DNA from: Tubiluchus corallicola
Lineage: Eukaryota; Priapulida; Priapulimorpha; Priapulimorphida; Tubiluchidae
Direction: 5' to 3'
DNA length: 64,000 nucleotides
Assembly: GCA_030141605.1 (NCBI GenBank)
Contig: JAQGDQ010000004.1
Coordinates: 1,240,001-1,304,000, forward strand
Shown here: one piece after another, positions 13,361 through 24,392 of the stretch
How positions within the stretch are numbered: position 1 is the stretch's first letter
Layout: the number at the start of each line of letters is the position of its first letter
Program-made: the position numbers and the translations under genes
Notes under the pieces: generated by a model
What the model saw: only the letters and a program-made list of their open reading frames with translations
What the model was told of the DNA's origin: nothing
The model's database searches: none

Positions 13361-15742
13361 AACTAGGTGAACATATTTAGCTTGCTATTTAAGAAGTGTC
13401 CATGTACTTAAGTAATTTGAGGTAACTCATTCACTCATATTGCACAGCCATTGTAGCAATACACCTGTGCATATAGAATTACATATAGGTCAGATGTGTC
13501 CTATATTTTTGAGCTGCTTCTATGCTTCAAATTTAAAAGACGTAAAAGTTATCAAATTACAAGATATTTGATTTATTTTGACTAAGTCATGACAACCTTG
13601 TAATTGCAGTTATTTACCAAAATTAGTTAAAATCCTTCACAATGCTCTTTGCAGTCATTGTAGATAATAGCATGAGATTGACTTTTGGACTGTTCCAGCT
13701 CAATTTAATGAACTATTAAATTGTAATGATAGCTCATAATTTACAGTTTCTTTGCAATTGTTACAATAGATATATAGGGCAATAACAAAAACTTTGAAAT
13801 TTTAATGTGTTGTATTTGTGCTAGATATTTCTGCACATATAATGTGATGGTTCCCACTGTTACTTATAAATTAGAAAAGTGATAGACCTGTTCTTATTGA
13901 CAGTGACTTTCCATTAATTAAAAAAGGGCAGTTGAGACACTAGGTATCTTTGACTATGTTAGTAAACTTAGTCATTTCGTTTGTTGCTCTGGCTTTAGTG
14001 AACATTAGACTAAGGCATGTCCTATGCTTTGCATTGTGATTTTTATTCTGGATAGTGAATTGCAGTGTGAGAGTGTAATGTCTGACCTTTCAACATGCAT
14101 TTTAACTTCCCACACGTTTCAGGACCTGTAACAGTATTGTTGCACCAACCATAATTGTTGTTTTCCTTATTATATGTTATTACATGCATTATTGTATGTT
14201 GTTGTTTGTGTTACACAATACATTGTTCAAAGTACTGCACTAAGAAAAACTTAATATTTGGCTTGATCCTTAACTACCGGTACTTGGTCTAGTCAAAGCT
14301 TATTTAACGTGTGAAAATAGTTCTCAGTTTCTCCAGTGGTATTAAATATGCACATTAATATGGATTGAATCTGTTTTGCCCTTCATTTGCAGTAGCCCAC
14401 GTTTCTTGATTAGGAATGGCCTGTTTTCGTTTACTTGTTAATTTTGGCGACATAATTCATTATGGAATAGAAAGAAGTGTTTCTGTTACATCTTATATTC
14501 ACAAATTACACTCCTGTGAACACTGTAGCTACATTCACCATACTAAGTTCTCTAGTGATAATTTATACTGTTTGGAATGCATAGATTTGCTACCTTACTC
14601 ACCAATTGTCCCAAGTCTAACTTATTTATATGTTATAAAATTATTGTAAATTAGCAACCAAAATACACAGTATAACAGATAAAATATAATAATGTATCAA
14701 AAGATGTACGATCATGCACTTTTCAAATGGTGAGAAATGTTTGTAAACTATGCTTGTTTTGTTTGCGTTATAAATTTTGCAAAATGGCCCATTTCTGAAG
14801 TAGTTTTTTTAACTAAAAGTCATTTTCTTTTGCTGTTGTGAACAGTGAGATATCAGGATTGTGAAATGGCCTAAATATCAAATGTACTAAAATCATGGTT
14901 AATGAAACGCAATAATGTGAAATTGTACAAATGCATAACGAGACAAAATAAAACTTGCTACTAAACATGCTAAAAAGTTAAGCATATTTTTTATGTAATT
15001 AATTATGTGTTAACAATAAATAACATTTGTTTAACTAATGTCTAAAAATAATGTTTGGCATTTGAATACTTTTAAGTCGCCATGACAACAAAACTGAATA
15101 GTTATAATAGTGCTATGTACTGTTTCTAAAGTTTAATTAAGATTAATTGAAACTAGTTACTATGAATGACTATAGTCAAATTTGAGTTCAACTACGGCTA
15201 TAATGGTCCCTAAAACCCGTAACATATATGAGCAGAGCTGGAAAAATAACATGCACATTCAAAATAAAAATTATGTACATGTATTATAAATGTAATACAA
15301 ATCAGCAGAACAATTACTACAGTTCCAAGCACTGTACTAGTACATGCAGTTATGCAAATTTATGGAATTTAATTTAGTTTACCAGCAGAAGCAGCAGATT
15401 ATAACATCAGTGTTTCTGAATTTGACACCATAATATGGAATTGTATGAAATAGCAAATACAAATCTTTTATGAAAGTTAAGAGTATTAAAATAATTGCAG
15501 TGTTGTTTGTGGGATGAATTTAAGCCATTTTACATTATATATTAATGTAATATATAAAAATGTATTCGTACATTCACTTATATTTTAAAATTTGCCCCAG
15601 AACACCCCCTTTCTAGGTCAGTAGCTACTCAGTTACTGTTATTCTGAATCACATGATAGATATCGATGATCTTGAAGGAGTGTCTCATTCTGAAAATTGA
15701 TAAATTAAGTGAATCAGCAACTCAGAACAGTACGAGAACGGT
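13361..15742 (+). other. 3' flank and likely 3' UTR of NNT
   Basis: AT-rich DNA after the NNT stop. Candidate poly(A) signals include ATTAAA near 13715 and AATAAA at 14947-14952, so the transcript end is not fixed. No gene is supported. Confidence 0.4.
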
Positions 15743-15750
15743 ATGAGAGT

Positions 15751-16664
15751 CAGGGCCAGTGCTAGGAAGTTTGAGGCCCAATTAGAATATTGTTAGGGTC
15801 CCTCTACCTCACAAAAGCTGAAGATTGATGTTTTGTAGTTTGTGTAGTATGCCAGTCTCAGCCAAATAGCATTGAGGACTTGAGGCTTCATATTAGCAAC
15901 GACGATATACTAAAAATTGAAAGCCCACATGAAAGTTCTAATGTTTTATTACAAGCCAAGATAATTAGTGACTTACTGGTTGCGCATGAGCCTTCTAAAC
16001 ACAGACTTTTCTGACTTTTTTAACTGAGAAATCACAAAGTCAATGGTTCTTGTAATGTCGTTTTCTCTAGACAGCTCACCTTGTGAAATTGTTGACCATT
16101 GGTGTGTTTTAATTAGTTTTAGTTATGAAAAACTTCTTTCACCTTATGTTATGGGCATTGTTAAGTAAATCCTCAAATTGATACATGTATAAACGTTAGG
16201 AAATACTAGAGGGCCTTTAAGATGCTGAAATCTAGAATCTAAAGACTGAATAGCTTTGTCTAGCACGAAATTGAAACACTGAACTTTGTACAATTCTGTT
16301 ACAGCACTCTTTCTGTGTTGAGGTTTTGAATATCGTGAACAAATTAGTAAAATTAAAATCCAACGACGATCTACCAAATGCATATAGGCTCGCCAACTAT
16401 CTCTTTTTAAAAAGGTAAATGGCGATGATAAACTGAAATTACAAAACAAATAAACAAATGATCAGCAAAAAACATTGAAACATAGATATACAAGGACAGA
16501 CTGAATAGTTTCACTGATTTCACATATATCAAGAAACTTCGTACACACTGGACACTTATTAATTCATCATAGTGTCCTCCACTTGATTATATGCGTGGGG
16601 CCCCTCTTAATTGGTGCAGAGCACAGTTTGAACAAATCTTCTAACTGGCTTAAAACCGGCCCCG
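15751..16664. mobile_element. hAT DNA transposon remnant with TIRs and 8-bp TSD
   Basis: Imperfect terminal inverted repeats begin CAGGGCCAG on the left and end GGCCCCG on the right. They are flanked by 8-bp target duplications ATGAGAGT (15743-15750) and ATGAGAAT (16665-16672), one mismatch. The 914-bp interior carries broken hAT transposase sequence on the minus strand. Superfamily assignment rests on TSD length, TIR type and the transposase motif. Confidence 0.85.
15990..16449 (-). pseudogene. Broken hAT transposase C-terminus
   Basis: The minus strand from 16449 encodes residues typical of the hAT catalytic and dimerisation region, including a LDKAIQSLDSRFQHL-type stretch. In the same frame it continues through a stop at 16144-16146 into GERSFS, a second stop at 16123-16125, then LKLIKTH and a DITRTIDF-like segment. 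The ERSFS-LKLIK block is the hallmark C-terminal dimerisation motif of hAT transposases (ZMYM-like group). Two in-frame stops and the missing N-terminal part make it a dead copy. It sits inside the TIRs of the enclosing element. Confidence 0.8.
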
Positions 16665-16672
16665 ATGAGAAT

Positions 16673-18243
16673 CATCTATTACTTTACAGAGAATGCTAAA
16701 TTGTTAATAACGAACTTACTTATATGCAATATATGCCTATGAAATTGCATTCATTAGGTGAAGCTGCCATCGACAAGGTAGAAAAATCTCACAATAACAG
16801 AGATTCTTGTTACACTGAGACACTACTTTGCAAACACACACCTCAGTATTAATAGTCTTGATTTTACGTACATTATCGATTACTTATTTGTCAAAGAGAT
16901 TATTTTTATGACATTAGGGCCATCGTTCATCAAAATTTAGTCTTCTTCTCAACTGAAGTATTTATCAAAATTTCATCACGTAGGCCAAAGACCAGTTCAT
17001 TAGACTTTGTTCTTAGTCGTTTACTAGTATAAGCTTATGCTAGAAAATTAGTTATGTATATTGTATAATGGACAAAACATGTTGCACAAAAACTGCAGTA
17101 TGGTATAGTTCACACATTATAGCACATAAACGGAATAATATTATAGCAATTGGCAACATTTCAAGTAAAATTCAGGGGAGAAAAACAAAAAATATGTGTG
17201 GCCAGTTAACTACCAGATTGGTGGTAAAGGTAGATGATAAGCAATCTACTAAGTGCACTTACAGTTTAAATGATACTAAATATATAACTTTAGCTTGACT
17301 TCAGTGTTTTAGCAGTTGGTAGCTATTAAATCAATAGTAGTGACATTAGATCCCTTCAATCGAAGAGCCTTGAGGCGGTTCTCAAAGACCGCAGATTAAA
17401 CAACCTATAACAGACTTGGTGACTAGCTATTAAGCACACCTTATAGGAGAAGCATAAACAAAGAAAATAATTACAAATAAAACTTCAGCAATAGCAGAAA
17501 AAAGCCAAAAGCACTAAACGAACCATAAAAAATTCTCAAAAGACATGACTAGGAAGTTTTCACTAGCTTGCTTCATGGATGAACAAAATAAAATCACCAG
17601 TACTTAGATGATAATGACATAACAAAGACTAGCTCTCGAATGAGGTTGAACAGCAAATCATACTAAGACATTGCAGACGATAGAAGCATTCAAAACAAAA
17701 TACTTCACTGAAAACTAGTACATCGCATAAAGTGTAGTAACAAAACAAGATGCACAAAATGGCTGCTGCTTTGTTGAGTATCAGAAGCTCCCAAATATAA
17801 TTAATTATGCATAATGGTGTCTTAAAATTTACCATTGCAATTATACCTTATAACGTAAGACTTTTATTAACCTGACCTGAGTGCATCTGTTGCTAGAATT
17901 TATGTTTTTTCCCCAAAAAAAGTAAATTGAAAACCTGCATTTTAATTTTTGACTCCATTACAGGAAACTTAATTTTTATATTATAATAATTGGCACTCCA
18001 TTGTGATTATAACCATAGTGAGCCACGCATCACTGTCAGGCTATAAAATGGTAATGCTGCTACATACCACACTACCAGCTGGAAAGCAGAAGACAATTGA
18101 AACTATCACACCACAGTGACCACATTTATCACTTGCAGTGATAAATATGAGGTGATTCTTGCATGGCATTTGTTTTATTTGTAACATGGCAATTCTCTGA
18201 TATTTAACTAGTTTCCACATGCGAATATACTCTACGTTATTTG
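16673..18243. other. Intergenic DNA between the hAT remnant and the carrier gene
   Basis: About 1.6 kb of AT-rich sequence without a supported exon, RNA gene or recognisable transposon end. Open frames here (17068-17298 on plus, 17629-17835 on minus) are short and show no family signature. Confidence 0.4.
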
Positions 18244-18249
18244 TTTATT
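18244..18249 (-). terminator. Poly(A) signal of the SLC25A51-like gene
   Basis: AATAAA on the minus strand, 15 nt downstream of the stop codon. A second AATAAA lies at about 18174-18179 and would give a more usual 3' UTR length. Confidence 0.45.
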
Positions 18250-18263
18250 ATTCACTATTTAAG

Positions 18264-19196
18264 TTACGATGTCAGTTCTTCTCCAGGGACACCATAAAAT
18301 AACTTCCTCAGTGCCTCATATGAACAATTCACAATTCCCCATGAAATTAGTGACCTAGTAAAGTTCAAATGTACTCCACGAAACATTAATCTCCAGCTTC
18401 GGTTTCTGTCATTGAAAACAATTGCACAAGTTTTTGAAAATGACAAATATTCCCCGCCAATTTTTGATTGCATTCTGGTCTTGACAACATTAATAGGATA
18501 GAATAAGGTACTGATACTTGCACCTAACAAGGCACCGCAAACAAAGTGTTCAGCATAATACATATAAACTGACTCAGTTTTAGGAAATGCTTGCTTTAGT
18601 GGTCCTCGCAAACAAAAGAATAAAATATTACTTGGCCCATTGCGCATCATTATAGGCGTCCAACCACGAAATAGCTCTTTCACTCCAAACTGTGATAACT
18701 CCTTGAATGTATGCATTGTACCACTAAAACGAGAGTGATATGCCCGATCTTGTAGCACAACTTGGACACGTTCAAATGGTGTTAAAAGAGCTTCAGTTGA
18801 CCCAGCTAGCATAGCTGCCACTGGCCAGTTAATGTAATTAGGACACTTTGGTAAAAGATGTTTCATCATTTTCTTGTACTGATCATAAGTGCCAAACATG
18901 ATGCTCAGTGCTACAGCGCGTTGCAGAAACACGGGTGCAACGCCTCTGTATAAGCTAATGTAACCTTCATTTACTAACATATGAAAGGCTTTCCTAGCAG
19001 TAACACCATGTAGTTGTTGCCTAAACATCACTTTATTTAATGGAAAAGTTGCACTAATATTTATAACTGCTGCACAAGAACCGCATAAAAATTCTCTTGT
19101 ATCAGTGTGGTGAAGCTCGTGTTTGCTGTCTGATTTGTACCGATGCATTTCCATAGCATTTATGCTTTCCAAAAATTGCTCAGACAGTAATGTCAT
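18264..19196 (-). CDS. SLC25A51: Mitochondrial NAD+ transporter, SLC25A51/52 family
   Basis: Mitochondrial carrier of the inner membrane that imports NAD+ into the matrix in human cells (SLC25A51/52, formerly MCART1/2). A single coding exon of 310 aa; human SLC25A51 is 297 aa. The three carrier repeats show their signatures: FPLNKVMFRQQL, TPFERVQVVLQD and YPINVVKTRMQ. The first two are atypical in the way this subfamily is, and NGPSNILFFCLRGPLK, IGGEYLSF and NFTRSLISWGIVN match the human protein closely. ATG at 19196 (MTLLSEQF) is the longest ATG start; a second at 19154 is possible. An in-frame GTG further upstream is not a credible eukaryotic start. An intronless coding region is also typical of the human gene. 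It converges on NNT, 4.9 kb between stops. A 5' UTR intron was not resolved. Confidence 0.93.
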   Translation of the reverse strand: MTLLSEQFLESINAMEMHRYKSDSKHELHHTDTREFLCGSCAAVINISATFPLNKVMFRQQLHGVTARKAFHMLVNEGYISLYRGVAPVFLQRAVALSIMFGTYDQYKKMMKHLLPKCPNYINWPVAAMLAGSTEALLTPFERVQVVLQDRAYHSRFSGTMHTFKELSQFGVKELFRGWTPIMMRNGPSNILFFCLRGPLKQAFPKTESVYMYYAEHFVCGALLGASISTLFYPINVVKTRMQSKIGGEYLSFSKTCAIVFNDRNRSWRLMFRGVHLNFTRSLISWGIVNCSYEALRKLFYGVPGEELTS

Positions 19197-20560
19197 GATT
19201 AGTACATGTCTCACTGATAATGTTCTGGTAGCATAGGCCTAGTCAACTTAGATTTACTATTTGTTCATTCACTCCCAAAATCTTCTAATTAATGACACTT
19301 GTTGCTTTAATAATCATCCACAGTTAGCTGAACTGAAATCTGCAATAAAAAATTAAGATACCTATGCAGTAATTTTTAAGCTAATACTAGATTTATCGCT
19401 GTACTATACTTGATTTCTGTACTGGTACCATTATTTTTCTACAAAATGATATTATGTCACTTTCTTTTTTAACCAAAATTTAATTATTGATATTTTTTGC
19501 AATCTAATTCACCTAGTGTCTTCCTCCTGTGGTTACAGCAAACAGCATCCAAAACACTAAATTCAAGTTTACCTTTCTTTTAATTTTTAGCCATTAGGGG
19601 CATTTAACGATAAATATTTTGAATAACACACAACATTCTAAATTCATAAATTTATAAAAAGGTAAGCAGAAAAATCTACAAAAATCATAACGTAGGGGAA
19701 TCGTCTTAATATCTTGTATTATAAAAGGCTCCTAAAATGCTTAGTAGGAGCTTAAACTAGTAGGAGGTAGGAGGTAAAGAATTTTGTGTTGGCATTGAGA
19801 AATTAGTGCTGGAATACAGGCAATGTTAGCTGATTCTATTATTTTAATGTCAAACGCCTAAACAAACTAGTTGAAAAGAAGACTGACAAAATATAGTGTT
19901 TGAAATGCTTTGCGATAACCACAGATAACAAAAACGATGTGTTGATGTGTAGTTAAAGATGAATGTGGAAGTGGTGATGGTGAGATAAATGTCAAAGTAT
20001 TTTCTAACTTTTAAGTGAAATACAAATATAAGCAATAATAATAGTAATAATAATACAAAAGTTAAAACATAAAACTATAGACCTAGATCTAGACCTTTGA
20101 TAGCTCAGTTTGCCATTTGAAATGAACCATTTTTCAAAAAGCATTCGACTGTAGACTACTGAGCTGCTAAAAGTTGTGAAAATTATCCACAAATCTGCAG
20201 TCTTTTGTGAGTTCACGCATCAAATTTCAGTTAAAAACGATTAACAATTTTTACCATTTTGTTGTTAAAGGGTCCATTTTCATTTTTATGTTACTAGAGG
20301 GTCCATCGTTCATCTTCATTGTACTTCGGGTCTTACCTGTCAGAAAAAAATTATCGTGTCCAATGCCAGACCTCTACCCACTTTGATAAGCATAAATTAT
20401 AAGATAAAAATATAAGAACAAACAAAGAGGCCTAATTGTCATTCTTGTAATCGTTATCACAAATAGGGTAAATTTGTGATTTTGTATAAATACTGTACTT
20501 AGATTATCGGCAAACCAAAATTAAATGGCACACTATTGTTGATTTATTCTTGTAATCTTA
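19197..20560. other. 5' flank of the carrier gene
   Basis: AT-rich DNA upstream of SLC25A51, presumably holding its promoter and 5' UTR. I see no TATA box that stands out from the background and no second gene. Confidence 0.35.
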
Positions 20561-20564
20561 CAGT

Positions 20565-20957
20565 TTCTAACACATATGTAAATACTTATATGTCGCATCT
20601 TTCCAAAGTAGAAATTCTAGAAAAGAAAGCTATCCAAGTAATAACATTTTCAGGCAGGGACCATACAGCAATTATTTTCACATCTCTTCATTAACTGCAC
20701 CTTTTTGACATTAAGTGCTTTCAGACTGCTGTATTCATTTATAGATTCCACAAAAAACTACTATACTTCTTATTCCAAAAATACTTTACTCTGAGCTCTG
20801 AATGTCAAATTATCACCTTGTACATTGTAGCACCAACTTTAGAATTAGTGACCATTCATATGGTATAATATTGTAGCTGAAATAAAAAATGGACCAACCT
20901 TACCTATATTCAAATCTAGATTTAAAAATTACAGTTTTGAGGCCTATAACACACATA

Positions 20958-20995
<38 letters not shown>

Positions 20996-21390
20996 TATTA
21001 TCATTTATATATTATAGTTACAACATTTACTGGTCCATGGTTCTACATTGAATGCTGAATTCAAAGGCATACTTTTGACAATTATCATCCTATGGTTAAT
21101 AACGATCATAATGATATTGCGTAGCAAATTTTGATTGGAACCTAATTTAATAGATTTCTAGATATATTATAGGTTACTAGATATTATCTATCTACTCCCG
21201 AAAGTCTATCACAAATAAGTTATCAACATTTGCAGTTAGTATTATATGTATGTATAATTGGCCCTCTGTATATGATTTTTTGTTTTGTAGTTAAATTTTA
21301 ATTTCGTTAATTATATAGTTATCGTTGCCTACTTATGTTATGTGAAATCATTATGGTGAATAAACTAAACTAAACTAAACTAAACTATTA
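20565..21390 (+). mobile_element. Non-LTR retrotransposon 3' end (LINE), degenerate
   Basis: Translated pieces match the C-terminal tail of Jockey/CR1-type reverse transcriptase ORFs. One frame gives SNTY, then LEKKAIQVITFSG and HTAIIFTSL; after a frameshift come CFQTAVFIYRFHKKLL, FQKYFTL and finally a PIFKSRFKNY-like end near 20930. An AT microsatellite (about 20953-20998) interrupts the 3' UTR. The element ends in about five TAAAC units at 21362-21386, the kind of tandem tail this LINE group uses. 5'-truncated and frameshifted, so not active. Confidence 0.75.
20953..20998. repeat. (AT)n microsatellite
   Basis: Nearly pure alternating AT/TA inside the LINE 3' region. Confidence 0.9.
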
Positions 21391-22149
21391 CTATAAAGTA
21401 GCAATACTATGCAAGTGTTGCAATATGTCTTGGAACAGGAAAAATAACCATTACACTTGTTTTTCATCTGTTTTGCTAATTTACTAAGGTACCAACCACA
21501 GAATTTTAGATGTTTACATAATATAGTTAAAATTGCCAAATAATATTCTCAATAATTGTCATATTGCCCTCTAGGTGGCCCCTATAAGCTGCAGCTTCCT
21601 TGCATACATACTACATGATTGATTTAATGTTGTTTATTTTAATATCATAAGATGACAAACACCTAATTGTGAAATGTATAAACTGGTTTACATATTTCAT
21701 GGAAAAAATTATCTGTGTTACTTTGCGTTTACGTTTAGTCTAATAAATAAAATTTGAATTGTACATAAGTCTATTAGAACATAGGGTCCTGGTTATGACT
21801 AATTAACTAGAATGCCTGTCTCACTGACCCAGTCACCTACATTACTGCTACCATCAAAGGATAGAGGTTAAGCTGACAAATTGGTTATAAACCTCTCCAA
21901 TCTTCATTGATTTCTATACTTATGTCTTAAAAGAAACAGCAGCACTCCGCGAACATGGACTACGTCGCAAAACATCTTGCTGCTATTGACGCAGTCTAGG
22001 AACGACAAACTTTTCTGAGTTGTGCTGCCAATATCGATCTAATTGGGACTTAAACAGAGAAGGGTTAGTGGCATTGATTACATTGTCGGGTAACTCATTC
22101 CATTCGTCAACTACCCGCATCAAAAGATTCTCTCGAAAGAATTACATGT

Positions 22150-23070
22150 GTAGGGAGCTGAGTAACCCACTAGCCCAAGTAGGACACTTCCGGTAAAACC
22201 CATGTGCTAAAAGTAGTGTCCTACATGGGCAGCCCAAATAGGACACTAGCGATTTTTGTTGAGAAATGGTAATTTTGTCAAATTTTTAAAAATTCTGTGA
22301 AAGTTTCTTCATTTTATTGAAAATTGTGCTTGTTGGTTGAGTTGTTGTCAGTTTGGCATCATGAAAACTTGCTTGACCAGGTGTTTAACTCAGCATGCAG
22401 TACGCAGGTATTTATTTGCTGTGACTTTTGTAACTCGTTCACTGAAGGAGAGTTAGATAACAAAGCAGCTCATTTAGCACTCTAGCATTGTTCAGCAGTA
22501 TGGTTATAATAGAGGTGAAATGAAACAATACTACAGGAAAATGTCAAACATTGAAGTCATGTTATGTAGCCTGCTGTTATGAGTGCTAATGATGATAACA
22601 AACTGATTGGATGTTACCGACTCTGTAATGACTCTTTGTCAGACTTTTTCTGGATAAAAGGGCCCAATTTTGGGCAATTTTCAACATTTTTCTCTTGCTA
22701 GGGGAACCCCTGCTCGATTTGACTGCGATATTACATTATAAAGGTAAGAGCAAGTATCTTTTCATTTTTTGTTTCACTTTCTAAAAGTAGTACTAGTTGC
22801 TATTATTTTGGTTATCACATGATGTTGGTGAAACAGCTGTTTCTTTATAAAGCGGTAATTAGGAAAAACAAAAACAGTTATTTGGGTATTAATGCAAAAA
22901 GCTCTAAAGTATGCTGTACTGTAAATTAATTATTATTACATAAACAAGGACACCGGACGGTGTCAGTAGACTTAACGACTCAATTCGCGACCTGTCTCTA
23001 GTGTCCTACTTGGGCTAGCCCAAGTACGCCAATTGTCCTACTTGGGCTAGTGGGTTACTGGGCTCCCTAC
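22150..23070. mobile_element. Unclassified TIR DNA element with compound ends
   Basis: The ends are inverted copies of about 38 bp. The left begins GTAGGGAGC and continues AGTAACCCACTAGCCCAAGT then AGGACA; the right is its reverse complement. The inner part of each end repeats a shorter AGCCCAAGTAGGACA-type unit, also in inverted form (about 22214-22252 and 22995-23020). No clear target duplication and no transposase frame over 921 bp, so it is a non-autonomous element of unknown superfamily. Confidence 0.75.
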
Positions 23071-23361
23071 AACGTGAACACTTATAATACACGACTTGAA
23101 TTAAACTGATTACCAATCACAATACTGTAGTTAATTCACAAATATCATTAAAACTGTGATAGACTGATAAATATTGCTAAAATGCAAATACGCAGCCTTC
23201 CTACAAGAACATAGTTGTTAACTATTCGATAGCTTAGCAGTAATAGCATTATCACTTTACTTTGACATTTCCAAGAGTAACGGACGCCGCCATTTTTTCG
23301 GTCAATTCAATTCAATTTTATTTCAAAAATACAGTCTATCGTCGTTCGTCATGGTCATTGG

Positions 23362-23795
23362 TAGGGGTGAGCATCGAACGTTCGAGTTCGAACATTCGAA
23401 TCGAATTCGAACGCTCGAATTCGATTCGAACGAGTTTTTTAGTTCGAACTCGATTCGAATCCAAAACTATAGATTCGAATAATTCAGCACTTCAATCACA
23501 TATGTTCCTGATCATTACAACGATTGAAACATCATGCAATTAACATAATTTAGTTGTTATTTCTGCGCACAACTTTAAGTAAATTACTAGTGGTTTTATT
23601 GCAGAACAAAATCTAGCGATATACATGATCTTTGTAAGACTAATTTTTACTGGTGGTTCGAAAACTAGTTCGAAAATCGTTCAATCTCAATTCGAATTCG
23701 GTTCGAATTCGAAACACTAAAGTTCGGTTCGAATTCGAAAGTCACAAATTCGGTTCGATTCGAATTCGCTTTCTGGTAGAGAATACTCACCCCTA
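23362..23795. mobile_element. hAT-type MITE with TTCGAA-rich subterminal arrays
   Basis: TIRs TAGGGGTGAG / CTCACCCCTA bound a 434-bp element without coding capacity. Flanks GTCATTGG (23354-23361) and GTCAACGG (23796-23803) look like an 8-bp target duplication with two changes. Both subterminal zones (about 23375-23480 and 23650-23770) are packed with TTCGAA, GAATTC and ATTCGAAT palindromes in many overlapping copies. Confidence 0.8.
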
Positions 23796-24000
23796 GTCAA
23801 CGGACAGTGGTCACTGCATTTGTATACAGTACGGAGGAGTCGTGGTGGGGGATCACTGGTTTAATTAGCGAGAATCGAGATATTTTCTTCTTTTCGGACA
23901 ACAAAATTTCAAAAATTTGGCAGCCACATGTTTTGTGATGGAAAACGTTCTAAACGTACGAGTACCTACGTTGTATGCTTCGTAATGAAAAAATGGGATA

Positions 24001-24194
24001 GTGTTTTTCTCAAATTATCAAAATTTGTTGTAGGCCTATCAGTGTAACTGTTCGGTGCCGCGCATTGTAGGATGAAGAATGATTGACTATAATTTCTTTG
24101 GATAACGTATTTTTGGATTAGGTACAACTATTACTATTAAACATTTAAAGACTAGTAATAGTGGTATAAAATGTAAAAATTACTAAAAACGTAG
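24001..24194 (+). repeat. Direct repeat, copy 1 (upstream of transporter exon 1)
   Basis: About 190 bp that recur, diverged, at 24894-25055. Shared stretches include TTTTTCTCAAATTA, CAAAATTTGTT, CATTGTAGGATGAAGAATGA and ATGTAAAAAT. This copy lies 200-390 bp upstream of the transporter start codon, where a promoter or 5' UTR would be expected. Confidence 0.75.
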
Positions 24195-24392
24195 GTTCGT
24201 TTTGGTGATGGATTTAAAATGTTGTTCATTGATAGATATCAATAGTTTTTTCAGCTTTGTACGTCGCTTAGAAGTAGCTTAACCATTTGCAGTGAGCTTA
24301 GCCACTTAACACTGAAATTTTGCAATTTGCGATTATTCTATGAGAATCAGAATCCCGTGAAACTCAAAAGCTAAATCGAGCATTAAATTAAA

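Noticed and set aside
14416-14649. 77-codon open frame after NNT
   Set aside because: No homology signal, AT-rich 3' flank, no splice context.
19197-19214. Extended GTG start for the SLC25A51 gene
   Set aside because: Nuclear animal genes rarely use GTG; ATG at 19196 is adequate and matches family length.
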